A DNA stretch of 64,000 bases, from contig NC_017934.1 in NCBI RefSeq assembly GCF_000147715.2, positions 2,170,001 to 2,234,000 of the forward strand, written 5' to 3'. This DNA is from Mesotoga prima MesG1.Ag.4.2 (lineage in GTDB: Bacteria > Thermotogota > Thermotogae > Petrotogales > Kosmotogaceae). This document shows, piece after piece, positions 33,660 through 43,061 of the stretch (positions within the stretch are counted from its first letter, which is position 1; every line of letters starts with the position of its first letter). The position numbers and the translations under genes were made by a program. The notes below the pieces were generated by a model, which saw only the letters and a program-made list of their open reading frames with translations, searched no databases and was not told the origin of the DNA.

Positions 33660-36044
33660 CTAAGCCTCTTGTGCCTTCACCAAGATTCCGGACGCGTCTG
33701 AATCAATAATAACTTTCATTCCTTCTGCCAGGGCTCCATCAATGATCAAATCTGCTATAGGCCCTTCCACCAACTTCTCAATTAATCTCCTAACCGGTCT
33801 AGCACCATATTCTCTGTCGTAACCCTCCTTAGCAAGATACTCGACCGCTTTCTGGCTGATCTCAACGGAAATGCGCTGATCAGATAGTCTTTTTTCCATT
33901 TCCGCTATTCTCATCTTAACAATTCCCTCCATTGCTTCGCTATCTAAAGGTCTGAAAAGGACGATGGAATCAAGCCTGTTAATGAACTCTGGCCTGAAGG
34001 CTTTCCGCAGGCTTTCTTCAGCAAGATCCATTGCTCGGCTCAGTTCCGAGGTACTCGCCAATTCTTCAGATGCAATATTACTGGTCATTATAATTATTGT
34101 ATTTGAGAAAGAAACTGTCTTTCCTTTTCCATCAGTAAGACGTCCGTCATCCATGATCTGAAGCAAAACACTGTGCACCTCTCTGTGAGCCTTCTCTATC
34201 TCATCAAGAAGAACAACTGAATAAGGTCTTCTCCTGACTGCTTCTGTTAACTGACCGCCTTCTTCGTAGCCCACATATCCGGGAGGCGCTCCAATAAGTC
34301 TCGAGACGGTATGCTTCTCCATATATTCAGACATATCAATTCTTACCATTGCCTCTTCACTGCCAAAGAGGATGAATGCGAGCCTCTTGGCAAGTTCGGT
34401 CTTGCCCACCCCTGTGGGTCCCATGAACAGAAAAGAGCCCCAGGGTTTATGAGCTGCATTTAAACCGGCTCTTGCTCTTCTGATCGTCTGCGAAACGATT
34501 TTGACTGCCTCTTCCTGATCGACAAACTTTTCGTGGATAATTGACTCGAGATCACGGAGCTTCTCACGTTCAGACTGAAGCATTTTTCCGGCAGGAATTC
34601 CAGTCCATTGTTCAACAATTGAGGCCACAACTGCTGATGTCACGGTCTTTCCAAAAGACTCTTCCGATTCCCACTTCTCCTTTTCAAGGAGAAATTCCCT
34701 TCTCTTTTTCTCTGCCACGGTCTTTAACTCGGCAGCGGTCCGATACTCGCCTTTTTCTGCATGAGCACTTATCTCGCCATCAAGCTCCCTGAGCTCGCGA
34801 TCGAGCGATCTCAGTTTTTCGGGCATATAGCCTGTTTGTAGTCTCACAAATGAAGCAGCCTCGTCAACGAGATCGATCGCTTTGTCAGGAAGATAGCGGT
34901 CTGTTATGTATTTGACACTCAGATCAACGGCCGTCTTCAGTGCATCGTCTTCAATTTTTATATCATGGTGTTTCTCATAAGTGGGTTTCAACCCTTCGAG
35001 GATTCTGTAGGCCTCTTCAACTGTCGGTTGTTCTACCATAACGGGTTGAAAGCGTCTCTCTAACGCCCTGTCCTTTTCAATATACTTTCTGTATTCATCG
35101 AGAGTTGTAGCTCCAATACACTGCAACTCTCCCCTTGCAAGGGCAGGTTTCAGCAGATTAGCGGCGTCCATGGAACCTTCTGCTGAACCCGCTCCAACGA
35201 CACTATGAATTTCATCTATGAAGAGAATTACTTCGCCGGAGAGCTTTCTAACAGAGTCTATTATACCTTTCATTCTCTCTTCAAATTCCCCTCGGAACTT
35301 GGTCCCAGCTACAAGTCTACCCATGTCAAGGGCCAGAACACTTTTGTTATTCAAATATTCCGGCACATCACCGCTCACAATTCTTTGCGCGAGACCCTCT
35401 ACAATTGCGGTTTTGCCAACGCCAGGTTCTCCCACCAGGGCAGGGTTATTCTTGGTCTTTCTTCCAATAATCTGTATTACTCTTCTTACCTCGTCTTCTC
35501 TTCCAATAACGGGCATTAGCTTGCCTTCTCTTGCGAGCTGAGTGAGATCTATCGTGAATTTCTTCAAAGAAGAGAGATTCTCGTCTTCCTCTGCATCGCC
35601 TTTCGTACGACCCTTAAGGATCAAAGTATATATATTGTCGAGATTGACTCCGTACTTCGAGAGCAATCTGCTGGCCACTGCAGAGGTTTCCCGTACCATG
35701 GCAAGAAGAATATGCTCGGTCCCTGTCTTTGAATCGTGCATTCTTCTAGCTTCGCTTCTGGCATTCTCCAGAATGTGCCTTGCATCCGGAGTAATGTATA
35801 TCTGGTTACCTATCTGACCTCCGCTCCCATAACGACCGATTACCTCTTCAACATCCTTTTTGAGAGAATCGATGCTTACCCTCTTTTCATTCAAAATGTC
35901 AATTGCAATATTGTCGCCATCTTCCAGCATAGAGAGGAGAATATGCTCTGAAGCAAGCTGATTCTGTTTGTACCGCATTAGAATATCTTGTACATCCATA
36001 AGGATCTTCTTAGCTTTCTCGGTGTATTCTTCATAGTTAATCAT
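33660..36044 (-). CDS. clpC: ClpC-type AAA+ unfoldase (Clp/Hsp100)
   Basis: The 794-aa protein has a ClpN repeat domain (residues 1-145) and AAA1 with [10 protein letters not shown] short middle region carries a UVR-like motif ([12 protein letters not shown]). AAA2 has GPTGVGKTE, the sensor TSNIASEE and the arginine finger FRPEFINR, and a ClpB D2-small domain follows. Domain order and length are ClpC-like, since the long ClpB coiled-coil is absent. The D2 loop after TSNIASEE lacks the (I/L)GF tripeptide that ClpC proteins use to dock ClpP, so it may work without the protease. The second ATG of ATGATG is taken as start because of its spacing from GGAGGTG. A terminator hairpin separates it from hsp20 upstream. 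Confidence 0.88.
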   Translation of the reverse strand: MINYEEYTEKAKKILMDVQDILMRYKQNQLASEHILLSMLEDGDNIAIDILNEKRVSIDSLKKDVEEVIGRYGSGGQIGNQIYITPDARHILENARSEARRMHDSKTGTEHILLAMVRETSAVASRLLSKYGVNLDNIYTLILKGRTKGDAEEDENLSSLKKFTIDLTQLAREGKLMPVIGREDEVRRVIQIIGRKTKNNPALVGEPGVGKTAIVEGLAQRIVSGDVPEYLNNKSVLALDMGRLVAGTKFRGEFEERMKGIIDSVRKLSGEVILFIDEIHSVVGAGSAEGSMDAANLLKPALARGELQCIGATTLDEYRKYIEKDRALERRFQPVMVEQPTVEEAYRILEGLKPTYEKHHDIKIEDDALKTAVDLSVKYITDRYLPDKAIDLVDEAASFVRLQTGYMPEKLRSLDRELRELDGEISAHAEKGEYRTAAELKTVAEKKRREFLLEKEKWESEESFGKTVTSAVVASIVEQWTGIPAGKMLQSEREKLRDLESIIHEKFVDQEEAVKIVSQTIRRARAGLNAAHKPWGSFLFMGPTGVGKTELAKRLAFILFGSEEAMVRIDMSEYMEKHTVSRLIGAPPGYVGYEEGGQLTEAVRRRPYSVVLLDEIEKAHREVHSVLLQIMDDGRLTDGKGKTVSFSNTIIIMTSNIASEELASTSELSRAMDLAEESLRKAFRPEFINRLDSIVLFRPLDSEAMEGIVKMRIAEMEKRLSDQRISVEISQKAVEYLAKEGYDREYGARPVRRLIEKLVEGPIADLIIDGALAEGMKVIIDSDASGILVKAQEA

Positions 36045-36056
36045 CATTACACCTCC

Positions 36057-36082
36057 AAAAAAAGGGCGCCCGTAAGCGCCCT
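36057..36082 (-). terminator. Terminator between hsp20 and clpC, adjoining the clpC ribosome-binding site
   Basis: Minus-strand AGGGCGC/GCGCCCT stem with a TTACGG loop, then seven Ts that run directly into GGAGGTG, the clpC Shine-Dalgarno. It could cut transcription after dnaK-hsp20 or act as a partial read-through element controlling clpC. Confidence 0.8.
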
Positions 36083-36100
36083 CTCAGTTTAAACTTTTTC

Positions 36101-36550
36101 TCAGTCGATCTTGACTTGAATTGCTTCCTTTTTGACTTCTTCTTTCTTGGGGAGCTCGAGCTTAAGGACACCATCTTCGTATTTGGCTTTGACTTCATCA
36201 CTCTTTACGTAGTCCGGAAGTCTGAAGATCCTCTGGAATGCTCCGCTATATCTCTCATAGCGGTGGTAATCTCTTTCCTTCTGCTCTCTCTCAAGTTTCT
36301 TCTCTCCTTTGATAGAGAGAACATCATCCTCCACCTTGATTTCCAGTTCATCCTTCTTGATTCCCGGGATGTCCATTTCAATGAAGACAGAGTTGTCCTT
36401 CTCGTAGATGTCAACTTCGGGGCTAAACATGGTTGTTTCTCTTGACTGGTCGCTCAGCCCTTTGAAGGCGTCGTTAAAGAGTCTGTCCATTTCTCTCTGA
36501 ATCTCTTCAAAGGGTCTGAAAAGATCGCTTCCTCTTCTGATTGCCAACAT
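36101..36550 (-). CDS. hsp20: Small heat shock protein (Hsp20/alpha-crystallin)
   Basis: The 149-aa protein has an N-terminal FRPFEEIQREMDRLF helix, then an alpha-crystallin domain (about 45-140) with FIEMDIPGIKKDELEIKV and the diagnostic YEDGVLKLELPKKEE. Family members form oligomers that hold unfolding proteins for DnaK and Clp. ATG 36550 follows GGAGGTG by 5 bases. A longer open frame into dnaK lacks a start signal. It lies 37 bases after dnaK on the same strand and is probably co-transcribed with it. Confidence 0.95.
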   Translation of the reverse strand: MLAIRRGSDLFRPFEEIQREMDRLFNDAFKGLSDQSRETTMFSPEVDIYEKDNSVFIEMDIPGIKKDELEIKVEDDVLSIKGEKKLEREQKERDYHRYERYSGAFQRIFRLPDYVKSDEVKAKYEDGVLKLELPKKEEVKKEAIQVKID

Positions 36551-36587
36551 ATTAACACCTCCATTTTCTGGGTTTCTATAGATTCTG

Positions 36588-38432
36588 TTACTTGCTGTCT
36601 TCCGGCGGTATGTATTCGGTACCAGTGTCATTGTCATGATTTTCACCTTCCTGTGGGCCACCATCAGCTGGAGCCTGTGCCTGTGCCTTCTGATAAACGC
36701 TTTGTCCGACTCTCATGCTCTCTTTCTGGAGCTGATCAAACAGGAGCTTAATTCTCTGAATATTGTCTTCGCTTAAAGCATCCCTTAGATCTTTCACCAG
36801 TCCTTCAAGTTTGCCTCTGTCTTCGGACGAAATCTTATCTCCACTTTCGTTGAGAAGCTTCTCCATACTGTATGCCAACTGATCGGCCTGGTTCTTTAGC
36901 TCTACTTCCTGTTTCTTCTGCTTATCCTGCTCTTCGTATTTCTTTGCCTCTTCTACGATTCTCTTAATATCCTCTTCAGACATCTTCTGTCTTCCACTAA
37001 CAACCATCGACTGCTCTCTGTTCGTTCCGAGATCTTTTGCGGAGACATGTACAATTCCATCACTATCGATGTCGAAAGTCACTTCTATTTGAGGCACTCC
37101 CCTAGGTGCCGGTGCAATTCCTGTAAGCTTAAAGCTTCCAAGAGACATGTTGTCTCTGGCCATGGTCCTTTCTCCCTGGAACACTGCTACTTCCACTTCG
37201 GTCTGACCGTCTGCCGCGGTTGTGAAAACCTTAGACTTTTTCACGGGAACCGTGGAGTTTCTTTCGATTATCGGCTCCATTAAACCGCCCATGACCTCGA
37301 CTCCTAAAGTGAGAGGTGTTACGTCTACGAGCACCAGATCGCTTTCCACGCTGCCAGAGAGAATACCGCTCTGAAGCGCTGCACCAATTGCTACCGCTTC
37401 GTCTGGGTTGATGTTCTTGTTAGGATCTTTGCCGAAGATCGACTTGATGAAGCTTTGAACCATTGGAATTCTAGTAGAGCCTCCGACAAGTAGTACTTCA
37501 TCAACCTCTTTTGGCGAAAGCTTTGCGTCGCTCATTGCTCTTTCTATCTGTTCCCTGGTGCCTTCGACAAGATCTTTTATTAGGGATTCCAACGTGGACC
37601 TCGTTATTTTCATTTCGAGGTGCAATGGGCCATCAGCCGTTGCAGTTATGAAAGGCAGGGAAATCTCAGTTTCATACTTTGAAGAAAGCTCAATCTTGGC
37701 TCTTTCCGCGGCGTCCTTCAATCTCTGAAAGGCCTGCTTGTCTTTTCTGAGATCGACGTTGTTCTTCTTCCTGAAGTCCTCAGCTATGTAATCTATTAGC
37801 CTCTGGTCAAAGTCATCTCCTCCGAGGTGGTTGTTACCTGAAGTTGAAAGGACTTCAACTACTCCATCACCAATATCCAGGACGGAAACATCAAAAGTTC
37901 CTCCTCCGAGATCATATACGATAATCTTTTTGTCACCTTTTTTCTTATCGATTCCGTATGCTACGGCTGCCGCTGTAGGCTCGTTAATTATTCTCTGGAC
38001 CTCAAGACCAGCAATTATTCCGGCTTCTTTAGTGGCCTGTCTCTGAGCATCATTGAAATATGCAGGACATGTAATAACTGCCTTAGTAATTTTTCCGCCA
38101 AGGTAAGCTTCCCCGTCTGCCTTCAACTTCTTCAAAATATAGGCGCTGATTTCTTGAGGAGTGTACTCTTTGTCATCTATCCTTACTTTGAAATCGGAAC
38201 CCATCTTTCGCTTTATCGATCTTACAGTCCTCTCCGCATTCAGAATCGTCTGTCTCTTTGCAGGCTCACCCACAATGATTTCACCGGTCTTGCTGAACGA
38301 TACTATAGAAGGTGTTGTACGATTTCCTTCTGCATTAGGAATTACCTCGACGTTTCCGTCTGGTTTGACCCATGAAATAACAGAATTAGTCGTTCCAAGG
38401 TCGATACCTACTGTGTATTCCTTATTTGCCAT
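36588..38432 (-). CDS. dnaK: Chaperone DnaK (Hsp70)
   Basis: The 614-aa Hsp70 has the ATPase signatures [26 protein letters not shown] and [13 protein letters not shown], the linker and substrate-binding domain ([15 protein letters not shown]), a helical lid and an acidic tail ending EDSK. It folds and protects nascent and heat-damaged proteins. ATG 38432 follows GGAGGGAAATCAG. GrpE and DnaJ genes are not adjacent, as often in Thermotogota. A consensus promoter lies about 45 bases upstream. I found no CIRCE inverted repeat, so HrcA control is not supported by sequence. Confidence 0.97.
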   Translation of the reverse strand: MANKEYTVGIDLGTTNSVISWVKPDGNVEVIPNAEGNRTTPSIVSFSKTGEIIVGEPAKRQTILNAERTVRSIKRKMGSDFKVRIDDKEYTPQEISAYILKKLKADGEAYLGGKITKAVITCPAYFNDAQRQATKEAGIIAGLEVQRIINEPTAAAVAYGIDKKKGDKKIIVYDLGGGTFDVSVLDIGDGVVEVLSTSGNNHLGGDDFDQRLIDYIAEDFRKKNNVDLRKDKQAFQRLKDAAERAKIELSSKYETEISLPFITATADGPLHLEMKITRSTLESLIKDLVEGTREQIERAMSDAKLSPKEVDEVLLVGGSTRIPMVQSFIKSIFGKDPNKNINPDEAVAIGAALQSGILSGSVESDLVLVDVTPLTLGVEVMGGLMEPIIERNSTVPVKKSKVFTTAADGQTEVEVAVFQGERTMARDNMSLGSFKLTGIAPAPRGVPQIEVTFDIDSDGIVHVSAKDLGTNREQSMVVSGRQKMSEEDIKRIVEEAKKYEEQDKQKKQEVELKNQADQLAYSMEKLLNESGDKISSEDRGKLEGLVKDLRDALSEDNIQRIKLLFDQLQKESMRVGQSVYQKAQAQAPADGGPQEGENHDNDTGTEYIPPEDSK

Positions 38433-38474
38433 CTGATTTCCCTCCTTGCATGCAAACTCAACATCTACAACACT

Positions 38475-38503
38475 ATTATAGGCAAGAGAAATCAAGCTGT
38501 CAA
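38475..38503 (-). promoter_or_regulatory. Consensus promoter of dnaK-hsp20
   Basis: Minus-strand TTGACA (38503-38498), 17-base spacer, TATAAT (38480-38475): a perfect sigma-70-type promoter with a start near 38468, about 36 bases before the dnaK ATG. Confidence 0.85.
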
Positions 38504-38741
38504 CACCAAAGTTCCATAATGTACATCTATGATAAGACTTATTACATAAGCACTACAAGATAATAAATAATAGTGACATACTTTTGTATAGCGTTCTTAG
38601 CGTAAGACTGATAATAAAAATTGCATTCTTTTAGAATTACCCCATGCAAGCGTTCGAGAAATCGGATGAAATCAGTTTATTTGGACAAGAATAATGAAGT
38701 TGGCATGCAAAGAAACCCGCATAGAAGTATTACCGATTACT

Positions 38742-39917
38742 CTAAAGCAAGTCCTGAAGAGAATCGATATCGGTTACTTCCACAACTGAAGGTTGCTCTT
38801 TAAGAATTGCAGGGTATTTCAAGCCGGAGCCCGTTAGAACTGCAACAACAATAGCCCTCTTGACACCAATCTCTTTTCTCAGCTTTGAAATCGAGGCAAA
38901 TGCTACCGCGCTGGCAGGTTGTCCAAAGAGACCTCTTTTGGCTAGTTGTCTCTGAGCTGTGAGGATCTCGTCTTCATTAACGGCAACAGTGATTCCCTGA
39001 TTTTCTTTTAGCATTCTCAGAACAGCATTTCCGCTTGGGGGGAAGGGATTTTCGATTGCGTGTGCAATTGTATGTGCGTGGGCGAATTTCTCTATCTGAT
39101 TGTCGTTGGAAGAAAAGGCTTGGTGTATAGGGCAGCATCCCAAAGCCTGTGCCACGATCATTCGAGGGATGCTATTAGAGAGCCCACATGCCTTGAGTTC
39201 GCGAAATCCCTTTTCTATTCCTCTAACATTTCCACCAGAGCTTGTAGGAACGATCACAAAATCGGGAACTCTACCTTCCAGCTGAAGGAATATCTCGAAG
39301 GCGATAGTCTTCGATCCTTCCACTCTCATTGGAATGTCGGAATTTGCAAAGTAGATGTTCTTCTTTTTTCCTAGTTCCAGTGATTTGAAATAAAGACGGT
39401 CATAATCTCCTTTGACCTTCAGTATTCTAGGACCATAGATGGCGATTGGCGAGATTTTCTCCTCAGGGATTGAATCAGAGATAAGAATTGTGGTCTTCAG
39501 TCCCGCTCTCATACTGTAGGCGGCAACTGAGGCGGCCATGTTACCCGTGGAGACTGTGCCGATATGCTTGTAGCCCTTGTTAATGGCGTCGAGAACGGCC
39601 AAATAACTTCCGCGGTCCTTGAAAGACCATGTCGGATTTATTGTCTCGTTCTTTATGAACAGTTCTAAACCATCTGTCATAGCATGTTCTATCTTCGTCA
39701 GGGGGGTGAGCCCCTCACCCATTGAAAGAGAGTTAAAATCCTTCAGTTCAGGTAAGAGATCCGAAAAGCTTTCGAGAATCCCTGATTTTCTCCAGGAGAT
39801 GTTTACAGCCGTTTTCTTTTCTATTACTATCTCAAGCGGTTCCCCACACGAACAGCGAAAATGTTCTCCTAAATATTCTTTGCCGCACATAGTGCAAATC
39901 ATTTTCGTTTCTCTCAT
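38742..39917 (-). CDS. thrC: Threonine synthase
   Basis: The 391-aa PLP enzyme has an N-terminal zinc ribbon (CTMC and CSCGEP cysteines) and the PLP-Lys motif WSFKDRGS (about residue 98). It also has TVSTGNMAAS, SSGGNVRG for phosphate/PLP binding, and a C-terminal VLTGSGLKYP. It converts O-phosphohomoserine to threonine. The second ATG of ATGAAGATG is preferred as start because GAGG precedes it by 6 bases. It is upstream of dnaK on the same strand, but dnaK has its own promoter. Confidence 0.9.
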   Translation of the reverse strand: MRETKMICTMCGKEYLGEHFRCSCGEPLEIVIEKKTAVNISWRKSGILESFSDLLPELKDFNSLSMGEGLTPLTKIEHAMTDGLELFIKNETINPTWSFKDRGSYLAVLDAINKGYKHIGTVSTGNMAASVAAYSMRAGLKTTILISDSIPEEKISPIAIYGPRILKVKGDYDRLYFKSLELGKKKNIYFANSDIPMRVEGSKTIAFEIFLQLEGRVPDFVIVPTSSGGNVRGIEKGFRELKACGLSNSIPRMIVAQALGCCPIHQAFSSNDNQIEKFAHAHTIAHAIENPFPPSGNAVLRMLKENQGITVAVNEDEILTAQRQLAKRGLFGQPASAVAFASISKLRKEIGVKRAIVVAVLTGSGLKYPAILKEQPSVVEVTDIDSLQDLL

Positions 39918-40017
39918 CTTCATCCTCTTCTAAATGCTTATTTGACAAACTTCATAATTCATCTTTTCCTTCAATCCAAGGTTGGTGGCAATCGACAAAG
40001 AAGGGTAATTTTCTTAA

Positions 40018-40791
40018 TCACAGGGCCAGTCTACTACCAAACCTGCTTGAAAGGAATTCATCGACGTATGTTTTCGCCACAGCTAGGCTGAGGCCTTGAT
40101 TTCTAAAATCCTTGACGGTTTCTAGGCGCACTTCGATTCTATCTCGAAATCTGTACACACTCAAGCACCAGCTAATTATTGTCTTACTCTTGATCAATGC
40201 AAAACCTCCACCAAACTTCTCGAATGAATCCAGATCTTTCCAGAAAAAATATAGCCAGGCTCTAAGAACGTTACTGTTATCCAGCTGCAGATTTAGTAAC
40301 TCCTGATTAATTCTGTACGCGGCAAATTCAATTGAATGGCTTCGTTCAGTATTACTTAAAATCTGCTTGAAAGAAGCGTCTTTTCACCAGTCTTGGATTC
40401 ATTGCTTTTAGGATAGCTAGAAGTTTATGCAAAACAGTGGGATAAGAACAGAAATTCACAAAAGAAACGCCTCTCTCTCTCTTGCTAGCGGGCGAAGAAG
40501 AGTCTCGAAAAGAAATCTACTAAGTTTCTTTTCTGAGATCTTTTCACTTTCACCCCCAACTAGAACTGTATCACAATAATTCCAGACCACTATGAGGTTC
40601 GGACTTCTTTGATTGTCAACAAAGATCATTCCTCTGGTGTTCCTCTCGATTATTGAAAGACCCATTAGGCTCTGTGAAAGGGTTTCAATTAAAGTCTTGT
40701 CGTTACTCATCATCTCGACTTCGCTCTTAAGATACAATTTGATCTCCTTCTTCCGGGGATTTGTAAATTCTACTCCGTTTCTGCTAAGCAA
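40018..40791 (-). pseudogene. Frameshifted GNAT-family acetyltransferase (GNAT_acetyltran / ZmaR-like)
   Basis: The N-terminal half is one frame of 111 codons (40791-40456) with LMGLSIIERNTRGMIFVDNQ and LIVVWNYCDTVLVGG, as in the ZmaR-like GNAT family. After TGA the homology shifts to NFCSYPTVLHKLLAILKAMN, then to a third frame. That frame is open from about 40380 to TGA at 40018-40020 and encodes FGGGFALIKSKTIISWCL and VRLETVKDFRNQGLSLAVA (acetyl-CoA-binding region). Two frameshifts therefore split a gene whose total length (about 258 codons) equals the normal family size. Relatives acetylate antibiotics or polyamines. Alternatively two functional fragments exist, but the second has no start signal. 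Confidence 0.68.
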
Positions 40792-40855
40792 AGCAGCGTG
40801 TGTAGTTCTTTGTTTTGCTATTTATAAATGTTAGATTATCTCAGGAGGTGGAAAA

Positions 40856-41083
40856 TTGGAGATCAAAGGATATGTTGAAATCGATGGGGTTACGTACAAA
40901 CTGATCAGTCGACAGAAGAGTGCTCACAAGAAACTTAGGATAAGAAGCAAGGGCCAGACCGGTGTTCACCTTTTAGAAGAGGAGAACTTTCTGAAAAAGA
41001 ACTGTGATTATCTAAAGAGTCTCTTAAACGATTCGGAAGTTGCCATTCCAGTTGGAAAAAACGGTGGGGGCCAAGATGAATGA
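40856..41083 (+). CDS. Small hypothetical protein (75 aa) coupled to the M24 peptidase
   Basis: TTG start behind AGGAGGTG at 5 bases. The product has a beta-hairpin-like start (MEIKGYVEIDGVTYKL), a very basic middle (KSAHKKLRIRSKG) and an acidic helix. No cysteines, signal or membrane part. The last 8 bases overlap the M24 gene, so it is translated in tandem with it. No family recognised; a nucleic-acid-binding or chaperone-like role would be speculation. Confidence 0.6.
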   Translation: MEIKGYVEIDGVTYKLISRQKSAHKKLRIRSKGQTGVHLLEEENFLKKNCDYLKSLLNDSEVAIPVGKNGGGQDE

Positions 41084-42326
41084 ATTTGCGGATCAATATA
41101 GAGAAATAGCTTCCACAATGCCCTCCGAGGACGAAAGAATTGCCAGCTACAACGAATTTCTTCTTGACAGGCTTGAAAATATTATGCCGCGGCTTCTTGC
41201 GGAAGAGGAGTTTGATGCCTGGATGGTAATAGGAAGAGAGAACAACGAAGATCCTATTATCAGTACGTTGCTTCCCGGTTCGTTTTACGGAGCGAGCAGA
41301 ATAACGGCCTTCTTGTTCACGAAGAACAACAGATTTGTATTGTCTCCACATGGTAGTCAAATGAGCGGCTATTATGAATCCGCATGGAAAGTTGAAGACG
41401 GAGATATCTTCGATTTTATAGGAGAACTATTAAGGGATTTGAAAGTAAAGACACTAGGAGTAGACTATTCGGACAACTTTGCACTCGCCGATGGGATTAC
41501 GGTTTCACTTTTCCAGTCTCTCAAGAGAAAGCTTTCTGATGAGGTTACTCTGGTGAGTGCCGAAAACATTGCAGTCAACTGGTTGCAGACCAGAAGCGAG
41601 AAGGAGATTGAGGTTTACAGGAATCTCGACAGAATAGCTCACGTAATAATCAGAAATGCCTTTTCGAGAGACAACATTACACCGGGAGTCACGAAAACCA
41701 GAGATGTCGAGCTCCTGCTAAAAAAGCTGGCATACGATATTGGTCTGAAAACATGGTTCGGCCCAGATGTAGATTTCCAGAGAAAAGGCGTGGAGGATAC
41801 GAGGTGTACGGGTCTAATTGAGGAAGGTGACCTATTGCATTGCGATTTTGGTTTTATGTACAACGGCCTCGCAACTGATACACAGCAGGTATTCTATCTG
41901 AAGAAGGAAGGGTATGACGATTTGAAGCTAGGTCTCGGTGAAGTCATCAGAAGAACAAACGAGGTTCAGAATATTCTGGCACGAAATTTCAGGGAGGGAA
42001 TTACTGGAAATGAATTGCTTCGAGTTTCTCTTGAAGACGCAAAGGTAAAGGGTCTGGAAGCAGCAATATACTCACATCCAGTTGGTTATCATGGACACGG
42101 TGCGGGGCCAGTTATTGGATTATGGAACAACCAAGACAGAATAAGCGGAGCTGGAGATCTGAAGATCAGAAACATGACCTGCTTTGCCATGGAGCTAAAT
42201 TGCAGGACGCGACTTTCACTGTGGAACGGACAGAATGTCTACGGTTTCTTGGAAGAAACGGTTGCTTTCACCGATAATGAGATTGACTATCTAGATGGAA
42301 GGCAGAAAGAGCTTTTTCTAATATAG
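41076..42326 (+). CDS. M24-family metallopeptidase (Xaa-Pro aminopeptidase-like)
   Basis: The 416-aa protein has a creatinase/prolidase-like N-terminal domain (residues 1-160) and a pita-bread M24 domain. Metal ligands are visible as LLHCDFGFMYNGLATDTQQ (two Asp), YHGHGAG (His), CFAMELNC (Glu) and FLEETVAF (Glu). It would cleave Xaa-Pro bonds in peptides, or it could belong to the M24 branch with unknown substrates. ATG 41076 follows GGGGG at 5-6 bases. It is between the 75-aa gene and the chagasin-like gene, spaced by -8 and +12 bases, so all three form one operon. Confidence 0.85.
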   Translation: MNEFADQYREIASTMPSEDERIASYNEFLLDRLENIMPRLLAEEEFDAWMVIGRENNEDPIISTLLPGSFYGASRITAFLFTKNNRFVLSPHGSQMSGYYESAWKVEDGDIFDFIGELLRDLKVKTLGVDYSDNFALADGITVSLFQSLKRKLSDEVTLVSAENIAVNWLQTRSEKEIEVYRNLDRIAHVIIRNAFSRDNITPGVTKTRDVELLLKKLAYDIGLKTWFGPDVDFQRKGVEDTRCTGLIEEGDLLHCDFGFMYNGLATDTQQVFYLKKEGYDDLKLGLGEVIRRTNEVQNILARNFREGITGNELLRVSLEDAKVKGLEAAIYSHPVGYHGHGAGPVIGLWNNQDRISGAGDLKIRNMTCFAMELNCRTRLSLWNGQNVYGFLEETVAFTDNEIDYLDGRQKELFLI

Positions 42327-42338
42327 GAGGTGTTAACC

Positions 42339-43013
42339 ATGAAGAAAGCACTAACGGCGTTCTTTTATATTGCATTGATAATCACATTGGGGCTTGCGAT
42401 TGAATTGAAAGAGTCGGCTAACTCAATGAGTGTGAATGATCTTGCCATACTTGAGATTCAAGAGAATCCTTCCACGGGATATCTTTGGCATATTTTTGCG
42501 GAACCGACAGGTGTGTTGAGAAACTTCCTTGAAGAGCACAATACGCGCAGTATAATGCCGGGCGCTCCTTCTGTCAAAGGGTGGATAATGACAGCGGCAA
42601 AGGAAGGAAAGGCTTTGATCACTTTGAAGCTATTCAGGCAGTGGGAAGGAGAGAAACACTCTGTGGACTTCAGGGCATTGACGGTGGATGTTACCGGCCA
42701 AGGGAAGGGTCAGGTAGATCTGAAGATTCTCACTAATGAAGTGACGCTTGGTACGATCTTCACGGTCACCCTGGAGGAGAATGCTAGCACTGGGTACACA
42801 TGGCAGTATGTAGTTCTTGGAGATGGGATCATGGAAAAAAACAAAGAGATCTCAGTCGATAAAAGCGACAAGGTAGGAGCTCCTTCCAAGGTTACCTGGA
42901 CATTTCAAGCGGTGGATGAAGGGTATTCGACGATCATCTTCAGATACTTCAGATCGTGGGAAGGAAAAGAATCGGCGGTTGATTATAAAGCTTACAATAT
43001 TTCCGTTAAATAG
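42339..43013 (+). CDS. Exported tandem chagasin-like peptidase inhibitor (two I42 domains)
   Basis: The 224-aa product has a signal peptide (residues 1-20). Two copies of an I42/chagasin-like domain follow (about 25-120 and 130-224). Each copy shows the three inhibitor loops: N-P/A-S-T-G-Y (NPSTGYLW and NASTGYTW), a G-A-P-S loop before Trp (GAPSVKGW and GAPSKVTW), and R-x-W-E (FRQWEGEK and FRSWEGKE). Chagasin domains block papain-like cysteine peptidases with these loops. The protein is exported, so it may protect the envelope or inhibit foreign peptidases. ATG 42339 follows GGAGGTG. It is last in the three-gene M24 operon. Confidence 0.85.
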   Translation: MKKALTAFFYIALIITLGLAIELKESANSMSVNDLAILEIQENPSTGYLWHIFAEPTGVLRNFLEEHNTRSIMPGAPSVKGWIMTAAKEGKALITLKLFRQWEGEKHSVDFRALTVDVTGQGKGQVDLKILTNEVTLGTIFTVTLEENASTGYTWQYVVLGDGIMEKNKEISVDKSDKVGAPSKVTWTFQAVDEGYSTIIFRYFRSWEGKESAVDYKAYNISVK

Positions 43014-43061
43014 GATCTGATATCATTGAATGACGCTTAGTTCTGCCGAGGTGAAATACTG

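Noticed and set aside
38433-38741. CIRCE/HrcA operator upstream of dnaK
   Set aside because: No TTAGCACTC-N9-GAGTGCTAA inverted repeat. Only a consensus promoter is present.
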